This document shows positions 25,292 to 35,390 of a DNA stretch of 64,000 nucleotides, piece after piece (within the stretch, counting starts at the first letter, position 1; the number at the start of each line of letters is the position of its first letter). The position numbers were made by a program, and so were the translations under genes. This DNA is from G965230065 sp965230065 (GTDB lineage: Bacteria; Bacteroidota; Bacteroidia; Cytophagales; Cyclobacteriaceae): NCBI GenBank assembly GCA_965230065.1, contig OZ245942.1, positions 62,001 through 126,000 of the forward strand. The letters are read 5' to 3'. Under the pieces are notes generated by a model. That model made no database searches. It was not told the origin of the DNA and saw only the letters and a program-made list of their open reading frames with translations.

Positions 25292-26242
25292 ATGGCTACA
25301 GAAAAAGTAAACGTATTAATTATTGGTTCAGGACCCGCAGGCTACACAGCTGCTGTTTATGCAGCCAGGGCAGGTTTAAAACCAGTTTTATATCAGGGAG
25401 ACCAGCCGGGCGGACAACTTACCATTACCACTGATGTAGAAAACTACCCGGGATACCCCGAAGGGGTTATGGGGCCTGAAATGATGATAGATTTTCAAAA
25501 GCAGGCAGAGCGCTTTGGTACGGATGTGCGCACCGGGTTTGTTACTGCTGTCGATTTTTCATCATATCCGCACAAAGTAACGGTAGATGATAAACATGAA
25601 ATTGAAGCTAATTCTATCATAATATCAACAGGTGCTTCTGCCAAGTGGCTTGGTTTGCCTTCAGAGCAACGTTTGAATGGAAGTGGGGTTTCTGCCTGCG
25701 CTGTTTGCGACGGTTTTTTCTTCAGAGGACAAGAGGTTGCGGTTGTTGGAGGAGGCGATACAGCCGCTGAAGAAGCCAGTTATTTGTCAAACATTTGCAG
25801 CAAGGTTTACTTGCTTGTCCGCCGTGATGAGATGCGGGCTTCTAACATCATGCAGAAAAGAGTGATGAATGCCAAGAATATTGAAATTCTCTGGAATACA
25901 GAAACTTTGGAAGTGCTGGGAGAGCATGCAGTAGAAGGCATGAAAGTGATTAATAACCAGACGAAAGAAGTTACTGAAATCCCTGTTACAGGATTTTTTG
26001 TAGCTATCGGACATAAACCAAATACTGATATTTTTAAAGGTTATTTGGACATGGACGAAAGTGGCTATATCAAAACTGTTCCGGGCACAACAAAAACGAA
26101 TGTGGAAGGTGTTTTTGCCTCAGGTGATGCGCAAGACCATGTATACCGGCAGGCTGTTACAGCGGCTGGTACCGGATGTATGGCTGCCCTGGATGCAGAA
26201 CGCTTTCTGGCTGCCAAAGAAGCAGAATTAATCGAGGGATAA
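25292..26242 (+). CDS. trxB: Thioredoxin-disulfide reductase
   Basis: 316 residues from ATG 25292 (MATEKVNVLIIGSGPAGYTA); a TTG 15 bp upstream is not needed. FAD-binding GSGPAGYTAAVYAARAG, redox-active C136-A-V-C139 (SACAVCDGFFF), NADPH-binding VVGGGDTAAEEASYL, and C-terminal FAD motif EGVFASGDAQDHVYRQAVTA. It transfers electrons from NADPH to thioredoxin in the cytoplasm. Followed by a bidirectional terminator shared with lspA. Confidence 0.97.
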   Translation: MATEKVNVLIIGSGPAGYTAAVYAARAGLKPVLYQGDQPGGQLTITTDVENYPGYPEGVMGPEMMIDFQKQAERFGTDVRTGFVTAVDFSSYPHKVTVDDKHEIEANSIIISTGASAKWLGLPSEQRLNGSGVSACAVCDGFFFRGQEVAVVGGGDTAAEEASYLSNICSKVYLLVRRDEMRASNIMQKRVMNAKNIEILWNTETLEVLGEHAVEGMKVINNQTKEVTEIPVTGFFVAIGHKPNTDIFKGYLDMDESGYIKTVPGTTKTNVEGVFASGDAQDHVYRQAVTAAGTGCMAALDAERFLAAKEAELIEG

Positions 26243-26267
26243 AGTCATCTCGAAAACCCAACCAAAT

Positions 26268-26295
26268 AAAAAAGGCTCAGAAGTGAGCCTTTTTT
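26268..26295. terminator. Bidirectional terminator between convergent trxB and lspA
   Basis: AAAAAAGGCTCA/TGAGCCTTTTTT around a GAAG tetraloop: an A-run on one side and a T-run on the other, so it works for both converging transcripts. Confidence 0.92.
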
Positions 26296-26338
26296 ATTTT
26301 TATCCTGATTATCCTGCGTCATCCGATGCATCCTGAAA

Positions 26339-26953
26339 TCAATTTTGATGGGGCACTTCTTTAAGAGAAGGTTGCTTATCTTCTGCAAAAAACTTTTTCT
26401 GCATAATCAAAATAACAGTCACTCCAACAAAAATAGAAGCATCAGCAATATTAAAAATTGGCCAGAGCGCCATGTGTTCTCCGCCCCATATAGGTACCCA
26501 ATCGGCTACGCGGCCTTCCCAGATATCGATGTAAAACATATCAACCACCTGCCCGTGGAACCAGGGAGTGCTGGCATTATAGGGAGCATTATTTAGCAAT
26601 ACACCATAGAATGTACTATCGATCACATTACCGATGGCTCCACCCAAAATCAACGCAACTGACCACAAAAGCCCCTCGGGCACTCCGCGTTTAGCCAATA
26701 TATACAAGTAATAACCAATACCTACCATCGCAAATAACCGAAAAACAGTTAAAGCTAATTTCCCATATTCAGAGCCCAGCTCCAAGCCAAAGGCCATGCC
26801 TGGATTGAGTGTATAATGCAGTTTGAACCAATCGCCAAAAACAGGAATCTGGCCTACTACCCCCATATCCATGTTGTAGTGTACCAGCATTTTCACCACC
26901 TGATCAAGGATAATGATAAAAAGGCTCAATAAGTAATATTTATAATACTTCAC
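26339..26953 (-). CDS. lspA: Lipoprotein signal peptidase (signal peptidase II)
   Basis: 204 residues with four membrane helices. The catalytic aspartate dyad is expected at D138 (GQVVDMF) and D171 (FNIADASIF); the conserved GGAIGNVID motif precedes them. About 18 extra residues lie between GNVID and VVDM compared with proteobacterial enzymes, a common variation in this phylum. It cleaves prolipoproteins before the lipidated Cys; the SusD-like protein and GldD encoded here would be substrates. It starts 11 bp after ileS in the same direction, the classical ileS-lspA operon. Confidence 0.96.
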   Translation of the reverse strand: MKYYKYYLLSLFIIILDQVVKMLVHYNMDMGVVGQIPVFGDWFKLHYTLNPGMAFGLELGSEYGKLALTVFRLFAMVGIGYYLYILAKRGVPEGLLWSVALILGGAIGNVIDSTFYGVLLNNAPYNASTPWFHGQVVDMFYIDIWEGRVADWVPIWGGEHMALWPIFNIADASIFVGVTVILIMQKKFFAEDKQPSLKEVPHQN

Positions 26954-26964
26954 ATCTGTAGCGT

Positions 26965-29900
26965 TTATCTGTTCACTTCAATTGTTACATTTACCGATAG
27001 CTCATCTATTTCCAGGGTTTTGCTATCCCCATCCAGATGTTCTACCACTCCCAGGCTCAGGGCTTGCGTTTCATTGCAAATATACTGTTTATTTGCATCC
27101 ACAGCCTCATTCAATAATGCTGTAGATTTCTGGATTTGTACCCTGATCTTATCTTGTACATCTAACCCCATATCCTTACGAAGGTTTTGTATGCGGTTTA
27201 CCAAATCACGGGCTACTCCCTCTTTCTTCAGCTCATCGGTAATGGTAATATCCAGCGCTACGGTAATATCCCCTTCACTGGCTACCGACCAACCCGGAAT
27301 ATCTTCTGATGTAATTTCTACATCCTCCAGCGTAAGCACTACCGATTCGTCTTTCAGTGCCAGCTCCAGTTGTTGCGCCTGCTCTATCTGCTTGATTTCT
27401 TCCTGACCCAATTGGGCAATGGCAGCCGTAATATCTTTCATTTTAGGCCCGTATTGTTTACCCAGTTTACGGAAATTTGGTTTTATTTTTTTTACCAATA
27501 TTCCCGAAGTATCATCAATGTATTCAATATCCTTAACATTCACCTCTGAAAGAATAAGGCCTTCTACCGATTGGAACTGTGTTTTCATCGTAGGGTTTAA
27601 CACAGGAATCAAAATTTTGGAAAGGGGTTGCCGTACTTTGATTTTATGCTGCTTACGCAACGAATGAACCAGCGAAGAAGTATGTTGGGCTATTGCCATC
27701 TTTTTTTCTAACGTACTATCAATGACACCTTCGTCTACCTCAGGATAATACGCCAAATGCACTGATGCATGGGCTTCTTTTTTGCTCACCTGATTCAAAT
27801 CCTTGAAAAGGCGGTCGGCATAAAAAGGAGCAATAGGTGCAATCATTTTAGCAATATTTACCAGGCAGGTGTATAATGTTTGGTAAGCAGCTTTTTTGTC
27901 ATTACCATACTCTCCCTGCCAAAAACGCTTGCGGTTCAGACGTACATACCAGTTGCTCAAATCATCTATCACAAAACTTTGAACCTGACGTGCAGCCCGT
28001 GTGGGTTCATAATTTTCGTAAGCTTCATCCACTTCTTTTGCCAAACTGTTTAGCCTGGAAATAATCCAACGGTCGCTTTCTGAACGGCCTGAAAGAGGAA
28101 TTTCATCTTCGGTATAAGTAAACCCATCAATATTGGCATACAACGCAAAAAAAGCATATGTATTCTGCAAAGTACCGAAGAAGCGGCGCTGCACCTCCCC
28201 CACTCCATCCAAGTCAAATTTGAGGTTGTCCCAGGGGTTGGCATTAGAGATCATATACCAGCGGGTAGCGTCGGGGCCATACTGGTCAAGCGTTTTGAAA
28301 GGGTCAATGGCATTACCCAACCGCTTCGACATTTTGTTGCCATTTTTGTCAAGTACCAATCCGGTAGATACCACATTTTTGAAGGCAATGCTATCAAATA
28401 GCAGCCCGGCAATGGCATGCAGGGTAAAAAACCACCCACGGGTTTGGTCAACACCCTCCGAAATAAAATCGGCAGGGTAGTTTTGTTCAAATATTTCCTG
28501 ATTTTCAAACGGATAATGCCACTGTGCATACGGCATAGCGCCTGAATCAAACCATACATCTATCAGGTCAGGCTCGCGGAACATTTTTTGCCCGCTTTCA
28601 CTTACCAGCACAATTTCATCTACATAAGGGCGGTGCAGGTCTACCCCTTCTGCCCTGTCCAGCGGGGATTTATCCATGAAACCGGCGGCTATACTTTTCC
28701 CGATTTCCTCTTCCAATTCCTGAATAGAACCAATGCACTTTTCTTCTTTAGTATCTTCGGTTCTCCAAATGGGCAAAGGCGTACCCCAGAAACGGGAGCG
28801 GCTCAGGTTCCAGTCTACCAGGTTCTCCAGCCAGTTGCCAAAGCGGCCGGTGCCTGTGGCGGTTGGCTTCCAGTTAATGGTTTTGTTCAGAGCCACCAGC
28901 CTGTCTTTCAGTACCGTGGTTTTGATAAACCATGATTCCAGCGGATAATACAACACAGGCTTATCAGTCCGCCAGCAATGCGGGTAAGGATGTACGTATT
29001 TTTCTACTTTAAAAGCCTTGTTTTCTTCCTTGAGCTTAATCGCGATTTTTACATCGGTAGACCTATAGTTCGGGGTAGACTCGTCTTCATCATCGTAATT
29101 TTTTACGGGCATTCCGGCAAAATCTGTGATTTCTTTCACAAACCGCCCCTTTTTATTCACAATGGGCACCTCCTTGCCGGCTTCATCTTTGATGAACAGC
29201 CCCGGAATGTTATTTTGTTCTAAGGTACGAAAGTCATCAGCACCAAAAGCCTTGGCCAGGTGTACCAGTCCCGTACCATCTTCAGTGGTTACATAATCAC
29301 CGGCAACAACTGTAAAGGCCGGATGAGGCAAGGGCACGTAAGGCATCAGTTGTTCGTATTCCGTACCCAGCAAATCTTTCCCTGTAAACTCTTCTACAAT
29401 TTCATAAGGAATGAGCTTATCACCCTGTTTGTAATCTTCTATTTTCAGGTCTTTTGCCTTGGCACTGAAATAGGCAGGCATCCTGTCTTTTGCCAAAATC
29501 ACATTTACAGGCAAAAAAGTATACGGATTAAAAGTTTTTACCTTCACATAAGTAAGGTGCTCCCCTACAGCAATGGCCGAATTACCCGGCAAGGTCCAGG
29601 GTGTGGTCGTCCAGGCCAGCAGGTAGTCGTTTTCTGTATTTTTTATTTTAAACTGAGCCACAACTGAAGTATCAGACACATCCCGATAGGTTCCCGGTTG
29701 GTTCAGTTCGTGTGAACTTAATCCTGTACCGGCAGCCGGGGAATAGGGTTGGATGGTGTACCCTTTATACAGCAAACCCTTTTCGTACAGCTTTTTCAGC
29801 AAATGCCAGAGGGTTTCCATGTAAGGTGTCTCGAAAGTGATGTAGGGGTCATCAAGGTCGAGCCAGTAGCCCATTTTGCGGGTAAGGTCGTCCCACTCGC

Positions 29901-30285
29901 CCTTATATTTCATCACCGCTTCCCGGCATCTACGGTTGTATTCTTCTACCGAAATTTTGTTGCCAATATCATCTTTGGTAATACCCAGCTCTTTTTCTAC
30001 CTGCAACTCTACGGGCAGGCCATGCGTATCCCATCCGCCTTTACGTTTTACCTGAAATCCTTTCAACGTTTTGTACCGGCAAAAAATATCTTTGATAGTG
30101 CGCGCCATTACGTGGTGAATGCCCGGCGTACCATTGGCTGAAGGAGGGCCTTCGTAGAAGGTAAAAGTAGGTGCGCCTTTCCGGCTACGCACAGATTCAT
30201 CAAAAACATCATTATCTTGCCAAAATGAAAGTATCTCATTGGCCAGGGCAGCATAGTCCGGATTTTTGTATTCTTTGTACTTCAC
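26965..30285 (-). CDS. ileS: Isoleucyl-tRNA synthetase
   Basis: Class I synthetase of about 1106 residues. HIGH motif in PPSANGTPGIHHVMARTIKD, the editing domain with AWTTTPWTLPGNSAIAVGEH, the signature DVWFDSGAMPYAQW, and KMSKR in GNKMSKRLGNAIDPFKTLDQ, followed by the anticodon-binding and a long C-terminal domain. Length and motif context match the IleRS lineage found in Bacteroidota, which resembles the eukaryotic form. I choose GTG 30285 (product MKYKEYKNPDYAALANEI). The longer frame to TTG 30315 would place the start codon inside a perfect -7 promoter box (30313-30320), and no ATG is available. lspA follows 11 bp downstream. Confidence 0.95.
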   Translation of the reverse strand: MKYKEYKNPDYAALANEILSFWQDNDVFDESVRSRKGAPTFTFYEGPPSANGTPGIHHVMARTIKDIFCRYKTLKGFQVKRKGGWDTHGLPVELQVEKELGITKDDIGNKISVEEYNRRCREAVMKYKGEWDDLTRKMGYWLDLDDPYITFETPYMETLWHLLKKLYEKGLLYKGYTIQPYSPAAGTGLSSHELNQPGTYRDVSDTSVVAQFKIKNTENDYLLAWTTTPWTLPGNSAIAVGEHLTYVKVKTFNPYTFLPVNVILAKDRMPAYFSAKAKDLKIEDYKQGDKLIPYEIVEEFTGKDLLGTEYEQLMPYVPLPHPAFTVVAGDYVTTEDGTGLVHLAKAFGADDFRTLEQNNIPGLFIKDEAGKEVPIVNKKGRFVKEITDFAGMPVKNYDDEDESTPNYRSTDVKIAIKLKEENKAFKVEKYVHPYPHCWRTDKPVLYYPLESWFIKTTVLKDRLVALNKTINWKPTATGTGRFGNWLENLVDWNLSRSRFWGTPLPIWRTEDTKEEKCIGSIQELEEEIGKSIAAGFMDKSPLDRAEGVDLHRPYVDEIVLVSESGQKMFREPDLIDVWFDSGAMPYAQWHYPFENQEIFEQNYPADFISEGVDQTRGWFFTLHAIAGLLFDSIAFKNVVSTGLVLDKNGNKMSKRLGNAIDPFKTLDQYGPDATRWYMISNANPWDNLKFDLDGVGEVQRRFFGTLQNTYAFFALYANIDGFTYTEDEIPLSGRSESDRWIISRLNSLAKEVDEAYENYEPTRAARQVQSFVIDDLSNWYVRLNRKRFWQGEYGNDKKAAYQTLYTCLVNIAKMIAPIAPFYADRLFKDLNQVSKKEAHASVHLAYYPEVDEGVIDSTLEKKMAIAQHTSSLVHSLRKQHKIKVRQPLSKILIPVLNPTMKTQFQSVEGLILSEVNVKDIEYIDDTSGILVKKIKPNFRKLGKQYGPKMKDITAAIAQLGQEEIKQIEQAQQLELALKDESVVLTLEDVEITSEDIPGWSVASEGDITVALDITITDELKKEGVARDLVNRIQNLRKDMGLDVQDKIRVQIQKSTALLNEAVDANKQYICNETQALSLGVVEHLDGDSKTLEIDELSVNVTIEVNR

Positions 30286-30312
30286 TTCTTTTGTTCTGAA
30301 TTTTTGAAAGGG

Positions 30313-30320
30313 CAAAGTTA
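30313..30320 (-). promoter_or_regulatory. -7 promoter box of ileS
   Basis: TAACTTTG on the minus strand matches TAnnTTTG exactly and lies about 28 nt before GTG 30285. The -33 position has no clear TTG. Confidence 0.55.
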
Positions 30321-30396
30321 TAAATTTAATCCTGAAATTGTGTACCGGAAAACCTGGGGATGATGGATATGCTGAATTTAATAACTTCTTTTCAAT

Positions 30397-32916
30397 TTAT
30401 CGATCCGTTTTGCCATTGTCTTTGTTTTCTTCAATATCTGCTGTTTCCTGGCCGTCAGCTCGCTTGTTAATCATATTCAAATCAATTTCCTCATCCTCAT
30501 CTTCCTGATAAAACTCATTATCATGCTCTATCAACGGCTTGAACTCCTGTTCGCGGTACTGCTTATAATATTTACTGCTATCAAAAGCCAATAATAGAGA
30601 AGGCAGCACGGTGAGGTTGGTAAACATGGCTACCAGCAAGGTAAATGAAGAAAGTATCCCTAAATATACCGTTCCCCCAAAGGAAGAACCACTGAAAATG
30701 ATAAAACCCGCAAAGAGCACGATAGAGGTATAAATCATGCTGGCCCCGGTTTCGCGCAAACTTTTGCTCACAGCGATGGGTACAAAATAATTATTACTTT
30801 TGAGCTCTTGCCGGTACTTGGCCAGAAAGTGAATGGAATCATCCACAGAAATACCGAATACAATGCTAAAAATAATCGCCGTACTCGGTTTAAGGGCAAT
30901 ACCCAGGTAGCCCATCAACCCGGCCGTCATGAGGAGCGGAATCATATTGGGAATCAGCGAAATGATGACCATTTTGAAGTTGCCGAACAACAGCCCCATG
31001 ATAATAGCCACTACACAAAAGGCCAGCCCCATGCTTACCAACAGGTTATTCACCAAAAAACGGTTCCCTTTGATAAAGAGCAACGATACGCCTGTGGCCT
31101 TGGCATCGGTCTCTGTATCACCAAAAATCTCTTTAATTTTAGGCAGTATTTTTCCGTTGATGAGGGCTTCCATTTTTTCAGAGCCTATGTCAGCTACTTT
31201 AAGAGAAATGCGCATCTTTTGCCCGGTAGAGTCTGCAAAATTGCTGAGCAGGTTATATTGTCCGGAAACGTTTGTGCTATCTTGTTCTCCATCGTCAAGC
31301 ATGGTAATTGCAAAGTCGGAATTTTGCAGATAACGCAGGATAAAACTCCGGTCGCGGGAATTGGGCAAATCATAATATTTTGGGTTGTTGTTGTAAAATG
31401 CCTGCCTGGCTGCTTTTACAAAATTCACGATGGAGATAGGCTCTGAAATAGAAGGCTGGCTGGCCAGGAAGTCCTCCAGTTCGTCCACATTTTCCAGCAC
31501 ACGGCTACGCATCAGCCCTTTCTTTTTGTGGGTATCTATGACGATTTCCAAGGTCATAATGCCACTGAAATTTTTCTCAAAGAATTGTAAGTCTTTCATT
31601 TCCACGCTTTCGGCAGGCAAATCATCCACAAAATAGGTAAGCGATTTGATTTTCAACAACCCCAGCAACGAAACCAGGCTGATGATAAATGCTACTACAA
31701 ATACCGAATATTTACGGCGGTGCACCAGTAAATCTAAACTGGTTAGTGCAAAGTTCAAGGCTTTGAACTTCAGATGCTTCAGTCTTCTTTTATTGGGTGG
31801 TGGCAGGTAAGAAAAAACGGAAGGAATGATAATAATACTTACAATAAAAGTGGCAATAATATTAATACCCGCCACCAGGCCAAACTCTTTCAGTATGGTG
31901 ATTTTGGTAGTAGCCAACACCAGAAAGCCAATGGCCGTGGTAAAATTGGTAAGCATGGTAACCACGCCTATTTTCCGGGTTACATAACTTAAAGCCAGCA
32001 TTTTATTACCATGGCTGCTGTATTCCTGGTGATATTTGTTCAGCAGGTAAATGCTGTTAGGAATGCCGATAATTACGATAATGGGCGGAATAAGCCCGGT
32101 AAGTATCGTCATTTTATAACCCAGCAGCGCCATGGTGCCCAGAGACCAAACTACTATGATACCAATAATAACTAAAGGAAATACCACCGCATCCCATGAC
32201 CTGAAAAACAACCACAAAATGAGGGCTGTAATGAGTACGGACAGCATGAGAAAGATGCGCAGCTCATCCTTGATCTTCACATTAAAGACCGTCCGGATGA
32301 AAGGCAGCCCGGCATAGTGCAGGTCAATGCCCGTATCTTCCGAAAACCCATTGCCTAAATTTTGAATAGAAGAGATCAACCCGTGCCGCTCGCTCGTATT
32401 GATCACATCCTTATCAAGAAAAATGAGCATGAGGGTAGCCCCATTCTTCGTATTTAGGATTTGATCGCTGTAAAATTTGATTTTCTGGGCTTCCTGCAGT
32501 AAGCTGTCAAGCACTTCCTGTTTTTCTGGAATGTCAGGAAAGATAGGCTCAAGCTCAAACTTTTTATCCTTGGTATCTTTTGTAAGCCGTTGTAACAACG
32601 GAAGGCCGATTACTTCCTTAACGCCTTCAACATTGGCAATAGCCTTGTTTAATTCTTTAAACCTTTTAAAGTTTTCAACCTCATAAACACTGCTGTCTTT
32701 CAGGCCAATGGCAATCATATTGCCATCTTCCCCAAATTGCTCCCTGAAATCTTTATAATAAATCATTTCAGGGTCAGTAGCCGGTACGGTTTCTACGTAA
32801 TTATAACTCAGCTCTAAAGTTCGGGCAAAATAGCCCATAACAGCCGTAATCAGTAGTATTGCCAGCAAAAGTGGTAATCTGAACTTAATAATTGTATGTG
32901 CTAATCCTCTCCACAT
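30397..32916 (-). CDS. MMPL/RND-superfamily exporter
   Basis: 839 residues with two repeats of one helix, a large periplasmic domain, and a five-helix bundle. Sterol-sensing/MMPL signatures occur in both halves (IPPIIVIIGIPNSIYLLNKY in the first; SIVFGISVDDSIHFLAKYRQ in the second, with the Asp pair typical of proton-driven RND pumps). The C-terminal tail is acidic and disordered (EFYQEDEDEEIDLNMI). Such proteins export lipids or hydrophobic compounds; hopanoid- or lipid-linked roles are known for relatives, but the substrate is not readable here. It starts 2 bp after the zinc peptidase gene, so they are co-transcribed. Confidence 0.9.
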   Translation of the reverse strand: MWRGLAHTIIKFRLPLLLAILLITAVMGYFARTLELSYNYVETVPATDPEMIYYKDFREQFGEDGNMIAIGLKDSSVYEVENFKRFKELNKAIANVEGVKEVIGLPLLQRLTKDTKDKKFELEPIFPDIPEKQEVLDSLLQEAQKIKFYSDQILNTKNGATLMLIFLDKDVINTSERHGLISSIQNLGNGFSEDTGIDLHYAGLPFIRTVFNVKIKDELRIFLMLSVLITALILWLFFRSWDAVVFPLVIIGIIVVWSLGTMALLGYKMTILTGLIPPIIVIIGIPNSIYLLNKYHQEYSSHGNKMLALSYVTRKIGVVTMLTNFTTAIGFLVLATTKITILKEFGLVAGINIIATFIVSIIIIPSVFSYLPPPNKRRLKHLKFKALNFALTSLDLLVHRRKYSVFVVAFIISLVSLLGLLKIKSLTYFVDDLPAESVEMKDLQFFEKNFSGIMTLEIVIDTHKKKGLMRSRVLENVDELEDFLASQPSISEPISIVNFVKAARQAFYNNNPKYYDLPNSRDRSFILRYLQNSDFAITMLDDGEQDSTNVSGQYNLLSNFADSTGQKMRISLKVADIGSEKMEALINGKILPKIKEIFGDTETDAKATGVSLLFIKGNRFLVNNLLVSMGLAFCVVAIIMGLLFGNFKMVIISLIPNMIPLLMTAGLMGYLGIALKPSTAIIFSIVFGISVDDSIHFLAKYRQELKSNNYFVPIAVSKSLRETGASMIYTSIVLFAGFIIFSGSSFGGTVYLGILSSFTLLVAMFTNLTVLPSLLLAFDSSKYYKQYREQEFKPLIEHDNEFYQEDEDEEIDLNMINKRADGQETADIEENKDNGKTDR

Positions 32917-32918
32917 TG

Positions 32919-33743
32919 TTACGAAATATTCTTAAAGTACTTGCTATCATTATCAGTTAGCCCCAGTGCAAGCGGATTTTGATTAAGTAAGGCTACCATT
33001 GTATTATATATTTCCGGGTATTCCCTTTGAAAAGCCTGTGGCCTCTCGAAAAAATTCTCAACAGCAATCGAGAAAAACTCCTGTTCATTTACTGCCGCAT
33101 AAGCCCTGAAAAAAGTATTTTGTCCTGATTTGATTTCTTCCATAACAGGTTTTATTACATCACGCCATTTATTAAGGGCAGGTTTTGGCAAAAAACCACT
33201 TTCTCCATTATCTATTATATTCTCTAATTCCAAAGCATGTGCCATTTCATGCAATCCCAAATTTAAAGAGTCGTCTGGATTCATAAATCCTTCCACAAAA
33301 TATTTCCAGGAGAGCACAATCGACTGAGCCCTTGGGTTTACTTCCCCTTTATGATAATTCCCGGTAACGGTAGAGTAATAATTATCCGGATAAATGATTA
33401 CCCTTTTGAAGTGGCGCAATGAAATTTCAGGAAGCCCGAAAGTTATTTGAACGGCCGTAGCTGAAATTAAAACCTTCATTTCGGCGGTCGCTTTCCGGAA
33501 ATTCCTGGGAATAAATTCCTTTTCCTGTATAAAACGGAATACCCTGGCCTCAAATACCTTTTTATGTTTTTGAGACAGGCACCTGTAATATATAAAATAT
33601 TTTTCGAGTAACTGTCTTATTATATGGCTGTTTACAGAATTCTCCTTCCACTTCTTAATTTCAACATAAAGTTTTGCAAAAAAAATAATCAGCATTGCAA
33701 TAAACAGGCCGTAAAAAAACGTATCTGCAATAATTTCCTGCAT
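32919..33743 (-). CDS. MtfA-like zinc-dependent peptidase (M90-type)
   Basis: 274 residues: an N-terminal membrane anchor (IIADTFFYGLFIAMLIIFFA), then a cytoplasmic peptidase domain with the zincin motif HEMAH (LNLGLHEMAHALELENII), a downstream Glu-rich helix (NEQEFFSIAVENFFERP) supplying the third ligand, and VNPRAQSIVLSWKYFVEGF. This matches the MtfA/anthrax-lethal-factor-like clan. E. coli MtfA controls a glucose-uptake repressor; the target here is unknown. It precedes the MMPL exporter gene by 2 bp, a tight pairing. Confidence 0.88.
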   Translation of the reverse strand: MQEIIADTFFYGLFIAMLIIFFAKLYVEIKKWKENSVNSHIIRQLLEKYFIYYRCLSQKHKKVFEARVFRFIQEKEFIPRNFRKATAEMKVLISATAVQITFGLPEISLRHFKRVIIYPDNYYSTVTGNYHKGEVNPRAQSIVLSWKYFVEGFMNPDDSLNLGLHEMAHALELENIIDNGESGFLPKPALNKWRDVIKPVMEEIKSGQNTFFRAYAAVNEQEFFSIAVENFFERPQAFQREYPEIYNTMVALLNQNPLALGLTDNDSKYFKNIS

Positions 33744-33798
33744 ATTGTCGGTCTTAACTCCTGTACTGTTATCGCATTACCCTGCACGCGAAGTCGGA

Positions 33799-35292
33799 TT
33801 ACTGAACCTGGCTGAAAATATTTTTCACCGATGTCTCTTCTGCCAGCCAACCACCCAAAGTTTCTGTTTTTACCCTAATCTGTTCTGTGGTATCCCTGTA
33901 CCTGATGGTTACCGTATCGTCTTCCAGGGTTTGGTGGTCTACCACAATGCAGAAAGGCGTACCAATGAGGTCTTGGCGGGTATATCGCTTTCCAATGGCC
34001 GCACTTTCTTCGTACACCACATTGAAGTCAAACTTCAGGCTTTCATAAATGGCAGTGGCTTTTTCTGGCAGGCCGTCTTTCCGTAACAAAGGCAAAATAG
34101 CGGCTTTCACTGGAGCAAGTGCCGGATTGATTTTCAAATACACCCTGGTTTTTTCATTGCCTTTGGCGTCTGTTCCTATATCTTCTGTATAAGCATTGCT
34201 CAATATCATTAGGAATAAGCGGTCTACACCTATTGACGTTTCAATCACATAAGGAATGTAGTTTTTGCTTAATTCGGGGTCAAAATATTGTAGTTTTTTT
34301 CCGGATAGTTCCTGGTGCGATTTCAGGTCAAAATCGGTACGGGAGTGGATGCCTTCCACTTCTTTTACACCAAACGGAAACTGATATTGTATATCAACGG
34401 CCGCATTGGCATAGTGTGCCAGTTTATCATGCACATAAATGTTCAATTTCTCGGGTTCAATACCTAATGCCTGATGCCACTTCAGGCGGATGTTTTTCCA
34501 ATGCTCAAACCACTCCATTTCTTCGCCCGGGCGCACAAAAAATTGCATCTCCATCTGCTCAAACTCCCGCATACGGAAAATGAATTGCCGGGCCACTATC
34601 TCATTTCGGAAAGCCTTACCAATTTGGGCAATGCCAAAAGGAACTTTTTTCCGGGCTGTTTTCTGTACATTCAGGAAGTTCACGAAAATGCCCTGTGCCG
34701 TTTCGGGCCTGAGGTATATCTGGCTGGCATCATCGGCTACCGAACCTACTTTGGTAGAAAACATGAGATTGAACTGTCGCACTTCCGTCCAGTTGGCTGT
34801 TTCGGAAACGGGGCACACAATATTTTCATCAATAATCAACTGGCGCACACCTTCCAAATCTTCGTTATCCAGCAAACTGCCCATTTTTTGCAGCAACGCT
34901 TTGCCGCGATCAGCTTCTCCATTGGCAGCCAGGTTTTCGGCATGTTCTTCCAGCAGTACATCGGCCCGGTAACGCTTTTTGGAGTCTTTGTTATCAATCA
35001 TGGGGTCGTTGAAACTGTCAACGTGCCCCGAGGCTTTCCAGGTGAGAGGGTGCATGAAAATGGCCGCGTCCAGCCCAACCACATTATCGTTCAGGCGAGT
35101 CATGGCCTGCCACCATATTTGTTTGAGATTATTTTTCAATTCTACGCCATACGGGCCGTAGTCGTACACAGCCTGCAGGCCGTCATAAATCTCACTGGAA
35201 GGATAAACAAACCCATATTCTTTGGCGTGGGCAACAATTTTTTTCAGAGAGTTTTCAGGCTCTCCTGCTTTTACCTTTTTGTCTTCACTCAC
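33799..35292 (-). CDS. glyS: Glycyl-tRNA synthetase, single-chain (alpha2) type
   Basis: 497 residues. N-terminal KKIVAHAKEYGFVYPSSEIY, class II motif 2 region (FRNEIVARQFIFRMREFEQM), the RPETAQGIFVNF segment and motif 3 (YIPYVIETSIGVDRLFLMIL), then the HGTP anticodon-binding domain (from about 380). This is the eukaryote/Firmicutes-like homodimeric GlyRS, not the alpha2beta2 enzyme. The start is GTG 35292; no ATG is in frame nearby. An imperfect hairpin element occupies the leader 22 nt upstream and a -7 box lies at 35391-35398. Confidence 0.96.
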   Translation of the reverse strand: MSEDKKVKAGEPENSLKKIVAHAKEYGFVYPSSEIYDGLQAVYDYGPYGVELKNNLKQIWWQAMTRLNDNVVGLDAAIFMHPLTWKASGHVDSFNDPMIDNKDSKKRYRADVLLEEHAENLAANGEADRGKALLQKMGSLLDNEDLEGVRQLIIDENIVCPVSETANWTEVRQFNLMFSTKVGSVADDASQIYLRPETAQGIFVNFLNVQKTARKKVPFGIAQIGKAFRNEIVARQFIFRMREFEQMEMQFFVRPGEEMEWFEHWKNIRLKWHQALGIEPEKLNIYVHDKLAHYANAAVDIQYQFPFGVKEVEGIHSRTDFDLKSHQELSGKKLQYFDPELSKNYIPYVIETSIGVDRLFLMILSNAYTEDIGTDAKGNEKTRVYLKINPALAPVKAAILPLLRKDGLPEKATAIYESLKFDFNVVYEESAAIGKRYTRQDLIGTPFCIVVDHQTLEDDTVTIRYRDTTEQIRVKTETLGGWLAEETSVKNIFSQVQ

Positions 35293-35314
35293 TTGGATGA
35301 TGCTGGTTTTAGTT

Positions 35315-35370
35315 AGACCGAAGGCCGGAGACGGGAGACTGAAGATACTTCCGCCCTCGGTCTTCGGTCT
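35315..35370. repeat. Dispersed hairpin element, copy 1 (glyS leader)
   Basis: Bounded by AGACCGAAG (35315-35323) and CTTCGGTCT (35362-35370), with inner sequence GCCGGAGACGGGAGACT. A clearly related copy, with the same bounding arms and inner TCCGAAGACAGAAGACT, is at 55071-55132. Both lie 20-22 nt upstream of a minus-strand start codon. Confidence 0.8.
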
Positions 35371-35390
35371 TCCGACTTCTAAATTTTTCG

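Noticed and set aside
34474..35316. 280-codon plus-strand frame
   Set aside because: Antisense to glyS, which has all class II synthetase motifs; codon structure belongs to the minus strand.
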